Of a stretch of 64,000 nucleotides of DNA, positions 45,870 to 55,490 are shown piece by piece (position 1 is the first letter of the stretch; every line of letters starts with the position of its first letter). The stretch lies in assembly GCA_022826195.1 (NCBI GenBank), contig JAJDVI010000001.1:96417-160416 (forward strand). Reading direction: 5' to 3'. Source of the stretch: Acidobacteriota bacterium. Its GTDB lineage: Bacteria; Acidobacteriota; Vicinamibacteria; Marinacidobacterales; Marinacidobacteraceae. The notes under the pieces were generated by a model. The model was given only the letters and a program-made list of their open reading frames with translations. It had not been told where the DNA came from and ran no database searches. The position numbers and the translations under genes were made by a program.

Positions 45870-46781
45870 ATGCTCGAAATCAGAAACCTCGTCAAGGTCT
45901 ATCCGGGACCGGTAGCGGCGATCCAGGGCGTCTCGCTCGAAGCGTCGCGCGGAATGCTCGGCCTCCTCGGACCGAACGGGGCCGGCAAGACCACGCTCAT
46001 GCGCATCGTCGCCGGCCTCCTGGAGCCCACTTCGGGCGCCGTCTTCCTCGACGGCGAGGACGTGAGCGGCGACCCCCGGCGCATCCGCGGTCAACTCGGT
46101 TACCTCCCGCAGCAGTTCGGCTTCTATCCGCACCTCACCGGGTCCGCGATGCTCCGATTCCTCCTGGTGCTGAAGGGCGTCAAGGCGCCGCGAGGCGTAA
46201 AGCGCCTCGCCGCGGAGCTCCTCGAACGGGTGAACCTGCAGGACGCCGCGAAGCGCAAGGTGGGAACCTGGTCGGGCGGCATGCGGCAGCGCCTCGGCAT
46301 CGCGCAGGCGTTGGCCGGAAACCCCCGGATCGTGGTCGTGGACGAGCCCACCGCCGGACTCGATCCCGAAGAGCGGCTGCGCTTCTACCGGCTGCTGGCC
46401 GAGGTCGCCGAGGACCGGTTGGTCCTGCTGTCCACGCACATCGTGGAGGACATCGCGGTCCTGTGTCCGAGGGTCGCGGTCCTGACCGGCGGCCGGATCG
46501 TGGCGGACACCACTCCCAGGGGAGCGCGCTCCCGGCTCGAAGGCGCGATCTTTGAGGGCGCGGTGGAAAAGCACGAGATGGAAACGGTCGCGGACCGCTT
46601 CGAGATCACGCAGGCGGTCCTCATCGAGGGGCGGAACCGGGTGCGCGTTTACGTCCCGGACGGACCTCCGCCCGACGGTTTCGAACCGGTTGCTCCCAGT
46701 CTCGAGGACGCCTATCTGCTGCTCACCCGGAACGGCGCCGCCGGAAACGGCGAGCGGCCACCGGCGACTCCCGAGTCGTGA
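45870..46781 (+). CDS. ABC transporter ATPase (ABC-2 type exporter)
   Basis: The 303-residue ATPase has Walker A GPNGAGKTT, signature WSGGMRQRLGIAQAL, Walker B IVVVDEPTAGLD and the H-loop LLSTHIVEDI. It ends with a domain typical of ABC-2 drug/lipid exporters. GTGA coupling to the downstream permease-peptidase fusion shows they form one transporter. The substrate is unknown, but peptide handling is suggested by the partner. Confidence 0.92.
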   Translation: MLEIRNLVKVYPGPVAAIQGVSLEASRGMLGLLGPNGAGKTTLMRIVAGLLEPTSGAVFLDGEDVSGDPRRIRGQLGYLPQQFGFYPHLTGSAMLRFLLVLKGVKAPRGVKRLAAELLERVNLQDAAKRKVGTWSGGMRQRLGIAQALAGNPRIVVVDEPTAGLDPEERLRFYRLLAEVAEDRLVLLSTHIVEDIAVLCPRVAVLTGGRIVADTTPRGARSRLEGAIFEGAVEKHEMETVADRFEITQAVLIEGRNRVRVYVPDGPPPDGFEPVAPSLEDAYLLLTRNGAAGNGERPPATPES

Positions 46782-49700
46782 CCTCGTTCGCCCGGTGGGC
46801 GGCCGTGGCCCGCCGGGAACTGTCTTCGGCGCTCCGGCGGCCCTCGTACTGGTTCCTCTTCGGGATTCTCGTGCTCGTGGCCTGGGGTTTCTCCCAGGGC
46901 AACGTGACCATCTCCAGCGGCGACGCCACCGCCGGCGGGGAGCGGTCGCACATCACCTCGGTATTCGCCCAGAGCATGCTCCAGTCGGTCCTGATCACCG
47001 CGATGGGCGCCTGGTTCCTCGCCATCGGCGCGGGGCTGGTGCTGATCCGGGATGCGGAACAGCGGGTGGGCGAGGTCCTCCACTCCACCCGGCTGACCGT
47101 CCGGGAGTACGTGTGGGGCAGCTTCGCCGGAGCGGTGATCGCCTTCCTGGTCATCTGGGGCCTGTTCCTGGGCGCGTCCATGGGCTTCAACCACCTCCTG
47201 GCGACCGGGGCGGACTCCCCTCAGATCGGCCCGTTCGTTCCCGGGAACTACCTGGTTCCGGCCCTGCTTCTCGGCCTTCCCCAGATCGTGTTTTTCGCCG
47301 GCGCGCCGTTCTTCCTCGGCGCCTGGACCCGCCGTCCCATCGTGGTCTTCGCGTTCCCGGTCGCCACGCTGCTCGTCATCCTGGGGTTTCTCATCAGCTG
47401 GTCGCCGAGCTGGCTCGACCCGGCGATCAACCGCGCGCTCATGCTCGCGGACCCCTCGGGATTCCGGTGGCTGAACGAGACCTTCCTGAAGCTGGACCGG
47501 GGCCTCGACTTCTACAACACGGCGCCCCTGCCACCGGACACCGGATTCCTGCTCAGCCGCATCGCGCTTGCCGGCGCCGGACTCCTCGCGGTCGAAGCGG
47601 CGGCGCGCAACACCGCGCGCCGGCTCCTTCGTGGAGACACGGACTCGCTGGTGATCGGCTTCCGGCGGGGCGGACGCCGGGAAACGGCGCCCGCGGTTGC
47701 CGAAGCCGCTCCGGTCTCTTCCGGGAGAACCCTCGGCGAGCTCGCCATGCAGACCGACCCGCCGGGATTCCTGGCCGCGGCGGCCGCGATCGCCCGGGCC
47801 GAGGTTCGGGAGCTGACGGTTCGCGCGGGGATGTATCTCTTCGTCCCGCTGATCCTCTACCAGTCTGTCAACCAGGCGCTCTTCGCGCTCGGACCGTTCG
47901 ATTCGCCGCTGCTCCTGACCTCGGGAGCGATGGCGGCGCGTCAGTTCAACACCCTGAGCCTGCTCGTCTGCGTCCTGCTCCTCTTCTACACCGTGGAGTC
48001 GCTCATGAAGGAGCGGGCGCAGCGGTTCGCCGAGATCTATCGCACCACGCCCGTCGGGACGGGAGCCATGCTCCTCGGCAAGACGGCGGGCAACGTGGTG
48101 GTGGCGGCGGGGATTCTGGCCGCGGCCCTGATCGCGTCCGGCGCGGTCATCACCGTACGGCAGTTGCTCGGCGATCCCGTCGGCTTCGACCTCTGGCCGT
48201 TCCTCGCGGCGTGGGGCGGGGTGATGGTCCCCACCTTCCTCTTCTGGACGGCGTTCGTGACCGCCGCGTTCGCGCTCTTCCGGAACCGCTACGCGGTGTA
48301 CGGACTCGGGCTGGCGGCGCTGATCTACACGGTCTACCGGATGAACGTGGGCGACGCGCTGTCGTGGGTCACCAACTGGATCGCCTGGAACTCGATGATC
48401 TTCTGGAGCGACATGGGCGCCTTCTCGCTGCACGGGCGCGCCCTGCTGCTGAACCGCCTGCTCTACCTGAGTCTCATTCCGCTGCTCCTCGCCCTCGCGC
48501 TCAAATGGCTGGGGCGGCAGGAGTTCGACGCCACCCGGATCCTGCACCGGCTCCGGCCGCGCGCGGTGTTGCGGAGCGGGGTCCGTCTCCTGCCGTTCGC
48601 GCTGCCTCCCGCCGTCCTGGCCGCGGCGCTGTTCTTCGGCGGCCGGGCGGGCGACCAGGGCCCGGACGCCGAGGAGGCCGCGAAGGATTACTGGAGGCGC
48701 AACGTGGCGACCTGGACCGACTTCCGGATGCCGTCGGTCGCGCATGTGGACCTGGACGTGGATCTGGAGCCGGCGGGGCGCGCGGCCTCGGTGTCCGGCG
48801 CCTACACGTTCGTGAACCACCGGGACACCGCTTATCCCCGGCTTCCGATCACCGCGGGACCGTGGGACCCGATCGCATGGACCCTGGACGGGGAACCCCA
48901 CGAGCCGGAGGACCGCGCCGGGCTCTACGTCTTCACCCCCGAGGAGCCGCTCGCTCCCGGCGGTTCGCTCACGGTCGGTTTCGAGTATGGGCTCCAATAC
49001 CCCCGCGGCCTGAGCACCAGGGTCGGCGGCCGCGGCCAGTTCATCCTGGACTCGGGGGTGGTGCTCACCGCCTTCGCGCCGACCTTCGCTCCGGTTCCGG
49101 GGTACCTCCCGGGCATCGGCGTGGACGAAGACAATCAGTACGACCAGCGGGAGTATCCCGACGATTTCTTCGCGGGCGAGACCGAACCCGCCCTCGGCTG
49201 GGGCGGGAGGCCCTTCACCACGAGGATCCGGATCACCGTCCCGGCGGAATACACGGCGAACAGCGTCGGGCGACTCACCAGCGAGGAAGTCCGGGAGGGG
49301 CGGCGCACCGTGGTGTGGGAGTCCGACCATCCGGTGCGGCTCTTCAACATCGTCGCCGGCCGCTACGCGGTGAAGGAGGGCCGGGGCACCGCCATCTACC
49401 ACCACCCGGAGCACGACTACAACGTCGAGGAGATGTCCACCGCGCTTGACGCGGCCCGCGAGCACTACTCGGAGTGGTTCCACCCCTTCCCCTGGGAACT
49501 CCTGAAGCTGTCCGAGTTCCCGGCGTACGCGGGCTACGCGCAGGGGTTCCCCACCAACATCACCTTCAGCGAGGGCATCGGCTTCCTCACGAAGAGCGAT
49601 CCGCGCTCCCACGCCGCGTTCGCGGTGGTGGCGCACGAAGCCGCGCACCAGTGGTGGGCCAACATCCTGACCCCGGGGCGCGGACCCGGCGGCAACATGC

Positions 49701-50419
49701 TGTCGGAAGGGATGTCCCACTACGCGACCATCCTGCTCCACGAGGAGGTGCACGGGGACCGCTACCGCATCGAGTTCGCGAAGCGCATCGAGGACAGCTA
49801 CGGGGACGGCCGTTTCGTGAACTCCGAGCGGTCCCTCGTCAAGACCGACGGCTCGCGGCGGGGCGACACCACCGTCATCTACGACAAGGGCGGCTGGGTG
49901 ATGTGGATGCTCCAGCAGGAGATGGGGCGGGAGAACCTGCTGGCCGGACTGCGCGCCTTCATCGACGCGTACCACGCCGGTTCCGACTTCCCGGTGATCC
50001 AGGACATGCTGGCCGCGCTGCGTGAATTCGCGCCGGACCCCGGAGCCTTCGACGCCTTCACCACGCAGTGGTTCCACGACGTGGTGGCGCCGGAATACCG
50101 GCTCTCCGAGGTGACGAAGGAACGGGCCGGTTCCGGGTGGGTCGTCCGGGGAACCGTGGAGAACGCGGGGACCGCGCGGATGACGGTCGAGGTCGCCGCC
50201 ACTGCGAACGAGCGCTGGTCGGACGCCGGGGACGCCGGAACCCGGACGGTCGTGTCGCCGAGCTATCGCGACACCCGGACGTCTGCGGTACTGGATGCCG
50301 GAGAGTCAGCCGCCTTCGAGATCGTGACGACCTTCGATCCGGAACGCGTCCTCGTGGACCCGGACGTCCTCGTGCTCCAACTGCGCCGGGAGGCGGCCGC
50401 CTTCGACTTCCCGGAGTAG
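46778..50419 (+). CDS. ABC-2 permease fused to an M1-family aminopeptidase
   Basis: The 1213-residue fusion has an N-terminal half with about 12 membrane helices in two permease-like blocks (residues 1-620). An M1 metallopeptidase domain follows: N-terminal beta saddle, then HEAAHQWW at 953-960 and the zinc glutamate at 977 in MLSEGMSHY. The HExxH to Glu spacing is 19 residues instead of the usual 18, a length I believe also occurs in related ABC-M1 fusions. A late tyrosine region GWVMWMLQQEMG follows. It pairs with the ATPase upstream. Such fusions might export and trim peptides or sense cleaved products; the mechanism is not known. Confidence 0.88.
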   Translation: MTSFARWAAVARRELSSALRRPSYWFLFGILVLVAWGFSQGNVTISSGDATAGGERSHITSVFAQSMLQSVLITAMGAWFLAIGAGLVLIRDAEQRVGEVLHSTRLTVREYVWGSFAGAVIAFLVIWGLFLGASMGFNHLLATGADSPQIGPFVPGNYLVPALLLGLPQIVFFAGAPFFLGAWTRRPIVVFAFPVATLLVILGFLISWSPSWLDPAINRALMLADPSGFRWLNETFLKLDRGLDFYNTAPLPPDTGFLLSRIALAGAGLLAVEAAARNTARRLLRGDTDSLVIGFRRGGRRETAPAVAEAAPVSSGRTLGELAMQTDPPGFLAAAAAIARAEVRELTVRAGMYLFVPLILYQSVNQALFALGPFDSPLLLTSGAMAARQFNTLSLLVCVLLLFYTVESLMKERAQRFAEIYRTTPVGTGAMLLGKTAGNVVVAAGILAAALIASGAVITVRQLLGDPVGFDLWPFLAAWGGVMVPTFLFWTAFVTAAFALFRNRYAVYGLGLAALIYTVYRMNVGDALSWVTNWIAWNSMIFWSDMGAFSLHGRALLLNRLLYLSLIPLLLALALKWLGRQEFDATRILHRLRPRAVLRSGVRLLPFALPPAVLAAALFFGGRAGDQGPDAEEAAKDYWRRNVATWTDFRMPSVAHVDLDVDLEPAGRAASVSGAYTFVNHRDTAYPRLPITAGPWDPIAWTLDGEPHEPEDRAGLYVFTPEEPLAPGGSLTVGFEYGLQYPRGLSTRVGGRGQFILDSGVVLTAFAPTFAPVPGYLPGIGVDEDNQYDQREYPDDFFAGETEPALGWGGRPFTTRIRITVPAEYTANSVGRLTSEEVREGRRTVVWESDHPVRLFNIVAGRYAVKEGRGTAIYHHPEHDYNVEEMSTALDAAREHYSEWFHPFPWELLKLSEFPAYAGYAQGFPTNITFSEGIGFLTKSDPRSHAAFAVVAHEAAHQWWANILTPGRGPGGNMLSEGMSHYATILLHEEVHGDRYRIEFAKRIEDSYGDGRFVNSERSLVKTDGSRRGDTTVIYDKGGWVMWMLQQEMGRENLLAGLRAFIDAYHAGSDFPVIQDMLAALREFAPDPGAFDAFTTQWFHDVVAPEYRLSEVTKERAGSGWVVRGTVENAGTARMTVEVAATANERWSDAGDAGTRTVVSPSYRDTRTSAVLDAGESAAFEIVTTFDPERVLVDPDVLVLQLRREAAAFDFPE

Positions 50420-50427
50420 GCGGCGGA

Positions 50428-50582
50428 ACGACTGGGAGCGCCGACCTTCAGGTCGGCACCCGCTGCGCGGAGCGCGGCGGAACGACACCACTCCAACCAC
50501 CCTCACCGCGGTAACGGCTTGGAGCGCCGGTTTCAGCCGGCACGCGTGGTGCTCTGCACCGCGCACGTCGCAACCCCACCCA
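50428..50582 (+). repeat. two-hairpin intergenic repeats, two units after the M1 fusion
   Basis: Unit one (50428-50502) has GCCGACCT-TC-AGGTCGGC then CCGCTGCGC-GGA-GCGCGGCGG. Unit two (50517-50582) has GCCGGTTTCAGCCGGC then GCGTGGTGC-TCT-GCACCGCGC and the CAACCCCACC tail. Together they fill most of the gap before the next gene. Confidence 0.8.
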
Positions 50583-50720
50583 CTCCCGGGTAGCACGCCC
50601 GGCTGCGGCCGCCCACCTCCTCGCGGTGGAGCGCCGCTTCGCATCGACTTTTCCACAATTGGCCGCCGGGTGGGAAGAATCCGCGCCAAATCTCGTCTGT
50701 GCATGGTGGAGGACTTCCCC

Positions 50721-51221
50721 ATGCATGAACGAACCACCGACGCGGCGGAGACCGCCGTCCCGCTGCCCGAACCTCAGGGCCGCTCCTATACTCCGGGAGC
50801 GAGTGAGCACGGTGGAGCGATGACAAGCGCGGGAGCGGGGCGCCTCACCGGACGCCCGGCAGCTTCCCGCGAGCCGTTCGGCCGCGCAGAACGCGTGCAA
50901 CTCACGGTGCTGGCCGGGATGTTCGTCCTGGTGGCAGCGGTGTTGAGCGCCGGCGCCGTCGCGTTCACCAACCTCACCGGCCAGATCCTCGACCTCCGCG
51001 CGGAGATGCGCGAGGAGATCGGCGGGCTGCGGGTGGAGATGCGCCAGGAGATCGGCGGCCTGCGGGCGGAGCTGCGCGAAGAGATCGGCGAGCTCTCCGA
51101 CCGAGTGGATCGGCTCTCCGACCGGGTGGATCGGCTCTCCGACCGGGTGACGCGGGTCGAAACGCTGATCGAGACGCACCTCGTTCCATCCTCGAACGCC
51201 CGAGACTCCGCCGGCCCCTGA
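50721..51221 (+). CDS. membrane-anchored coiled-coil repeat protein
   Basis: ATG at 50721 follows GGAGG at 50708-50712. The 166-residue protein has a polar N-terminus of about 55 residues, one membrane helix (about 57-83), then a coiled coil made of three 11-residue repeats (MREEIGGLRVE type) and three exact 7-residue repeats (LSDRVDR). Such proteins can act as length-adjustable spacers or oligomerisation tails. I do not recognise a family. It stands alone, flanked upstream by hairpin repeats. Confidence 0.7.
   Translation: MHERTTDAAETAVPLPEPQGRSYTPGASEHGGAMTSAGAGRLTGRPAASREPFGRAERVQLTVLAGMFVLVAAVLSAGAVAFTNLTGQILDLRAEMREEIGGLRVEMRQEIGGLRAELREEIGELSDRVDRLSDRVDRLSDRVTRVETLIETHLVPSSNARDSAGP
51003..51155 (+). 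repeat. 33-bp and 21-bp tandem coding repeats
   Basis: Units at 51003, 51036 and 51069 (33, 33 and 24 bp) encode the 11-residue repeats. Units at 51093, 51114 and 51135 (21 bp each, almost identical) encode LSDRVDR. The near identity at the DNA level suggests recent expansion. Confidence 0.85.
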
Positions 51222-51299
51222 GCCACCCGGGCCGCCGTCGGCGGCACGGATGTGTGCGTCACCGGCTCGCAACGGCGGTCCCGGACGGCGGTCCCGGCC

Positions 51300-53453
51300 C
51301 TACTGCTGGGTGTCGGTGGTGGTCTCCTCCGGCAGGTCGCCGAGCTTCACCGCCCAGAGTCCCGAGTTCCGGTCCGAGAAGTAGATGATCCCCTTGTGGG
51401 GCTGGGCGCCCCAGACCTGCGGCGCGTTGGGCAGGAATCCCTCGGGGTCGAGCGGCAGGAAGCGGGCGATCTCCCTGCCCTGCCGGTAGAGGTTCCCGAG
51501 CAGCTCGCCGGAGACGTCCACCACCCGCAGCCCCCCGTTGTAGAACGCCACGTACATCACGTCGTCCTCGATCCAGATGTTGTGGCTGCCCGCCTCGGGG
51601 ACCTCGTAACGGCCGACCAGCCGGGGAGGCGCCTCGAAGTTCTCGTCCCACTCGAGGATGTGGATCCAGCCGCGCCAGCGGGTGGGCTCGTCGTCATAGC
51701 CCGGCGTTCCGGTGCCGATCTCGGCGAGCGGGCTGTAGCGGCCGGTGCGGGCCGCCTCGTCCCCCGCGAAGATATAGAACTTGCCGGTCGAGACGCTGCG
51801 GTAGGGATAGACGGCGTGGTTCCAGCCGGTCGGGAACGGGAACTGCCCCACGAGCTTCGGGTCTTGGGGCGTGCCGCCCTTCCCGGCGCCGCCCACGTCG
51901 ATCACCGCCACCCCGTCGCTCCAGTTCGCCGAATAGGCGATGCCGTCCACCACCCACACGTCGTGGATCGAGCGCGCCGGGTTGTCGAGCGCGAAGCTGC
52001 CCACCCGGTGCGGCACCGAGGGATCCTCGATGTTGATGATGTCGAAGCGCCGGCCGCCGGAGAGCGCGTAGACGTGTCCCGCGTGGATGAAGGTGTTGTG
52101 GACGCCCCCGGTGAGCTGGTCGTCGTACTCGGCGAGCTTCCGGACCCCCGTCGAGGGATCGGACACGTCGAGGATCACGAGGCCGTTCCGCCGGTTGGAC
52201 GCTCCCTCGCGCGAGATGACCGCCGTCGCCCCGTCCTCCGAGATCTTGACGTCGTTCACGGTGCGGGCGTCCACCCGCACTACGTCCACGATGTCGAGGT
52301 TCTCGGGATCGGTCACGTCCCAGATGTAGGCGTGGCCGGCGGCGCTGTGCGTGCCGGTCATCGCGTAGTCGCGGCCGTTCGGCGCCTCCCAGACCCAGAG
52401 GTCCGAGGTCGCCCGGTCCTTCACCCGGCCGTGGCCGACCAGCTCGATGGGCCGGCGGACCCCGCGCTCGGCGACCCGGATCACCGTCGAGGCGGAAACG
52501 GACCCGGTCCGGGCCACGACCGTGTAGACGCCGGGAAGATCCGCCACGAACCGGCCGTCCTGGGTGATGAGCCCGGAGGAGGGGCCGCCCATCCCCATCG
52601 CGTCGGTCATCGCCGAAACGCTGTAACCGACGGGGACGTCTTCGAGCGTCGCTCCGGCCGCGTCCGCCATCGTCACCTTCAGGTGCGTCACGTCTCCCGT
52701 TCGGGCGGTGCTTCGGTCCGGGGTCAGTTCCATCTTCGCGACCGGGTTCGGAACCACCTCGACCGCCAGCTCGGCGGTGGCGGCTCCGGCGGTCGCCGTG
52801 ACCGTCACCGCTCCGGGGGCGCCGAGCGCCAGCACCCCGCGAGTACGGGTCCGCTCGATGGTCGGCGGCCGGGCGATCGGCATGGCGATGGCGTCGTCCG
52901 AAGACATCCAGCCGACATCGAGTCCCTCAACGAGCGTCCCGGTGTCATCCACGGGCTCCGCGCGCACCGTCACCTCGGTCCCTGCATACAGGGGCCCTTC
53001 CGCGGTGACCTTCAGCGTGGCTACCGGCCGCGGCAGGATGGTCAGCGGGATCCGCTGCTCGAGGTAACCCTCGGCCTCCGTATTCCGGGCCGAGGGATCG
53101 GGGCCGGAGCCCACCACCCGCACCATCACGGCGTACTCCCCGGGCCGCCGGGTCGAAACTTCGCCCTCGCGGGAGACCTTGAAGATGTTGAAGCCCCAGG
53201 TGCGCATCTCGAGGTTCCAGAACTGGCCGTAAAGGGGGAGATACAGGAACTCGACCTCGATCTCGTTCCCGTCCTCGTCCAGCGCGGAGGCTTCGATCTG
53301 GGCCGTTTCACCGGCGGTCAGGGTGATCTCCTCGGGCGAAACGGTCAGCGAGGCGGCCCGTGGCCCTTCCTCGTCCTGCGCCAGCACGCCTGCCGGAATG
53401 AGAAGGAGGACGGCCAGGGCCGCCACCTGGTTTCGGAAGTCCGGAAAACGCAT
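51300..53453 (-). CDS. secreted LVIVD-type beta-propeller protein with Ig-like repeats
   Basis: ATG at 53453 gives a 717-residue protein with a signal peptide (about 1-24). The N-terminal part has Ig-like/BIG domains (SLTVSPEEITLTAGETAQIE, ELTPDRSTARTGDVTHLKV). The C-terminal part is a beta-propeller of LVIVD-type repeats (GLVILDVSDPSTGVRKL, FDIINIEDPSVPHRVG, LRVVDVSGELLGN). The family is extracellular and of unknown function. It overlaps the GGT-like gene by one to three bases (TGATG) and is likely co-translated with it. Confidence 0.8.
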   Translation of the reverse strand: MRFPDFRNQVAALAVLLLIPAGVLAQDEEGPRAASLTVSPEEITLTAGETAQIEASALDEDGNEIEVEFLYLPLYGQFWNLEMRTWGFNIFKVSREGEVSTRRPGEYAVMVRVVGSGPDPSARNTEAEGYLEQRIPLTILPRPVATLKVTAEGPLYAGTEVTVRAEPVDDTGTLVEGLDVGWMSSDDAIAMPIARPPTIERTRTRGVLALGAPGAVTVTATAGAATAELAVEVVPNPVAKMELTPDRSTARTGDVTHLKVTMADAAGATLEDVPVGYSVSAMTDAMGMGGPSSGLITQDGRFVADLPGVYTVVARTGSVSASTVIRVAERGVRRPIELVGHGRVKDRATSDLWVWEAPNGRDYAMTGTHSAAGHAYIWDVTDPENLDIVDVVRVDARTVNDVKISEDGATAVISREGASNRRNGLVILDVSDPSTGVRKLAEYDDQLTGGVHNTFIHAGHVYALSGGRRFDIINIEDPSVPHRVGSFALDNPARSIHDVWVVDGIAYSANWSDGVAVIDVGGAGKGGTPQDPKLVGQFPFPTGWNHAVYPYRSVSTGKFYIFAGDEAARTGRYSPLAEIGTGTPGYDDEPTRWRGWIHILEWDENFEAPPRLVGRYEVPEAGSHNIWIEDDVMYVAFYNGGLRVVDVSGELLGNLYRQGREIARFLPLDPEGFLPNAPQVWGAQPHKGIIYFSDRNSGLWAVKLGDLPEETTTDTQQ

Positions 53454-55375
53454 CACCAGGCCACTCCGTAGTCGTCGCCATGGTGGCTCGAGCCGCCCCA
53501 GAAGCTGCCGTGCTCGCGGTCGAACCAGATGGCGTTGATGGGTCCCGAGGTACGCGGCGCGAAGCGCAGCGAATACCCCATTCCGATCAGCTCGTTGCGG
53601 ATCCACTCGGGGACCTTGTCGTTCAGCAGCATCGAGCCCGGCTCCGACTCGTGGGCGCCGAAGGAACTGCGGAGCTGGTAGCTGTTGAAGTTCGCGGCCT
53701 CGGCGGCCTCCTGCACGTTCATGCCGAACTCGACGACGTTCAGGAAGAACTGCAGCAGGTTCTGGTCCTGGCCGTCGCCGCCCTGGACCGCGAACGACAG
53801 GAAGGGCTCCCCGTCCCGGAGCGCGAGGCTCGGCGTCAGGGTGGCGCGCGGCCGCTTGCCGGGCTCCAGCACGTTGTAGGGGTTCATCGCGGGGTCGAGC
53901 ACGAAGCTCTGCATCCGCTGGCTGAGCCCGATCCCGGTCTCACCGGCGAGCACCGCCGGGAGCCAGCCGCCGCTCGGCGTCACCGAAACCACCCAGCCGG
54001 AGGCGTCCGCCGCCTGGATCGAGGTGGTCCCGGCGAGGAAGCCGTCGAGGAACTGTTCGCGCTCCTCCTCGGTGGTGGGCGTGACGGAGGTTCCGGAGAA
54101 CCGGTCGAGGTACTCCCGGAACGGGTTCTCGCCTCCCTGGAACGGATACGGGTCGCCAGGACCGATCGTCGGGTCGTTCCGGTCCTCCTGGATGAGTTCG
54201 GCCCGGTGCCGGGCGTAGTCCTTGGAGAGCAGTCCCCTGATCGGCTCCTCGGGCGGGAAATAGGGGTCGCCGTAGTAGAAGTCGCGATCCGCGAACGACA
54301 GGCTGATCGCCTGGTAGAGGGTGTGGATGTAGCGGGAGCTGTTGTAGCCCATCCCCTGCAGGTCGAAGGGCTCCAGGATGTTCAGCGCCTGGAGCAGGAC
54401 CGGTCCCTGGACCCAGTGAGTCAGCTTGTAGACCTCGATCCCCTTGTAGTTCGTGGAGACGGGCTCCTCGATGTGGACCTTCCAGTTCGCGAGGTCCTCG
54501 GTGGTGATGAGGCCGCCCTGCTCCTGGGTGCCACGGGCAAGCTCCTCGGCGATGTCGCCCTTGTAGAAACGGTCGTAGGCGGCGTAGATCGCCTCCTTGC
54601 GGCTCTTGCCGGCGGCGAGCGCCTCGGCCTCGGCGTCCACCAGCTTCCGCAGGGTGTTCGCCAGTTCGGGCTGGCGGAAGACCTCGCCGGGGCGCGGGCC
54701 GCCGGCGCTGAACTCGCGCGTCGAGGAGTCCTCGCGGTCCCAGTAGTTCCCGGTCTCATCCTGCGGCCCCGAGGACGCCGAGCGTTCGTCGCGGTGCGGC
54801 AGCAGGGTCCGGCGCGAATACGGCCACTCGGCGATCCGGTCGGCGCCCCGCTGGATCCCGCGGGCCGCGGAGGCCTCGATGGGATAGCCGTCGGCCATCT
54901 GGATCGACGGCGCGAGCACCTGAGCGAGGGACATCGTGCCGTACTCGGCGAGCATCGTCAGGAGGCCGCCCGGAGTCCCCGGAGTCACCGCCGCGAGCGG
55001 GCCGACCGCGGGCGGGTACTCCATTCCCTGCTCCCGGAAGTACGCCGGCGTGGCGCCCGTGGGAGCGACGCCGAGCGCGTTGATCCCGATCACCTTCTTC
55101 TGCTCGGGGTGCCAGATCAGCGCCTGGGTTTCGCCGCCCCAGCTCAGGGCGTCGAACATGGTCGCGGTGGCGCCCAGCATGGCGCAGGCGGCGTCCACCG
55201 CGTTGCCGCCCTGGCTGAAGATCATGGCTCCGGCGGTCGCTCCGAGCGGCTTGCCGGTGATCGCCATCCAGTGCTTGCCGTGGAGAACGGGCTTTTGTGG
55301 CCTGGCGGTGGCGGTGGTGGCGACGGCCAGGGCCGCCAGCACGCAGAAAAAAACGGAACAAGGGATGCGCTTCAT
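53453..55375 (-). CDS. gamma-glutamyltransferase-like Ntn hydrolase
   Basis: ATG at 55375 gives 640 residues with a signal peptide. GGT-family signatures include GGNAVDAACAMLGATATMFD (N-terminal strand), PGGLLTMLAEYG, the autocleavage region GTTSIQAADASG, and SFAVQGGDGQDQNLLQFF. GGTs self-cleave before a threonine and transfer or hydrolyse gamma-glutamyl groups. Here the usual TTHxSV is TTSIQA, so activity may be altered. It is the first gene of a two-gene operon with the propeller protein. Confidence 0.85.
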   Translation of the reverse strand: MKRIPCSVFFCVLAALAVATTATARPQKPVLHGKHWMAITGKPLGATAGAMIFSQGGNAVDAACAMLGATATMFDALSWGGETQALIWHPEQKKVIGINALGVAPTGATPAYFREQGMEYPPAVGPLAAVTPGTPGGLLTMLAEYGTMSLAQVLAPSIQMADGYPIEASAARGIQRGADRIAEWPYSRRTLLPHRDERSASSGPQDETGNYWDREDSSTREFSAGGPRPGEVFRQPELANTLRKLVDAEAEALAAGKSRKEAIYAAYDRFYKGDIAEELARGTQEQGGLITTEDLANWKVHIEEPVSTNYKGIEVYKLTHWVQGPVLLQALNILEPFDLQGMGYNSSRYIHTLYQAISLSFADRDFYYGDPYFPPEEPIRGLLSKDYARHRAELIQEDRNDPTIGPGDPYPFQGGENPFREYLDRFSGTSVTPTTEEEREQFLDGFLAGTTSIQAADASGWVVSVTPSGGWLPAVLAGETGIGLSQRMQSFVLDPAMNPYNVLEPGKRPRATLTPSLALRDGEPFLSFAVQGGDGQDQNLLQFFLNVVEFGMNVQEAAEAANFNSYQLRSSFGAHESEPGSMLLNDKVPEWIRNELIGMGYSLRFAPRTSGPINAIWFDREHGSFWGGSSHHGDDYGVAW

Positions 55376-55435
55376 GGAGGGGATTGTGCGGCTCCCGGCG
55401 CGGGGAGGCAACGGCGAGGGACGGATGAACGCGTT

Positions 55436-55490
55436 TGGGCGATAGAAACGTGGTCTATCGCCCAGAATTCGCGCGTTTTCCGGGCGATAG
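55436..55490. promoter_or_regulatory. three-copy GGGCGATAG operator-like element
   Basis: GGGCGATAG (55437-55445) and its exact complement (55455-55463) form a 10-bp inverted repeat including flanking T/A. A third copy in direct orientation lies at 55482-55490. It sits about 60-115 bp upstream of the GGT-like start. There is no T-tract, so it is not an obvious terminator. The remainder of 55376-55663 has no gene. Confidence 0.5.

Noticed and set aside
46712..50077. 1121-codon minus-strand open frame opposite the M1 fusion
   Set aside because: Shadow of the fusion gene; composition of Glu/Arg/Gly/His runs with no fold signature.
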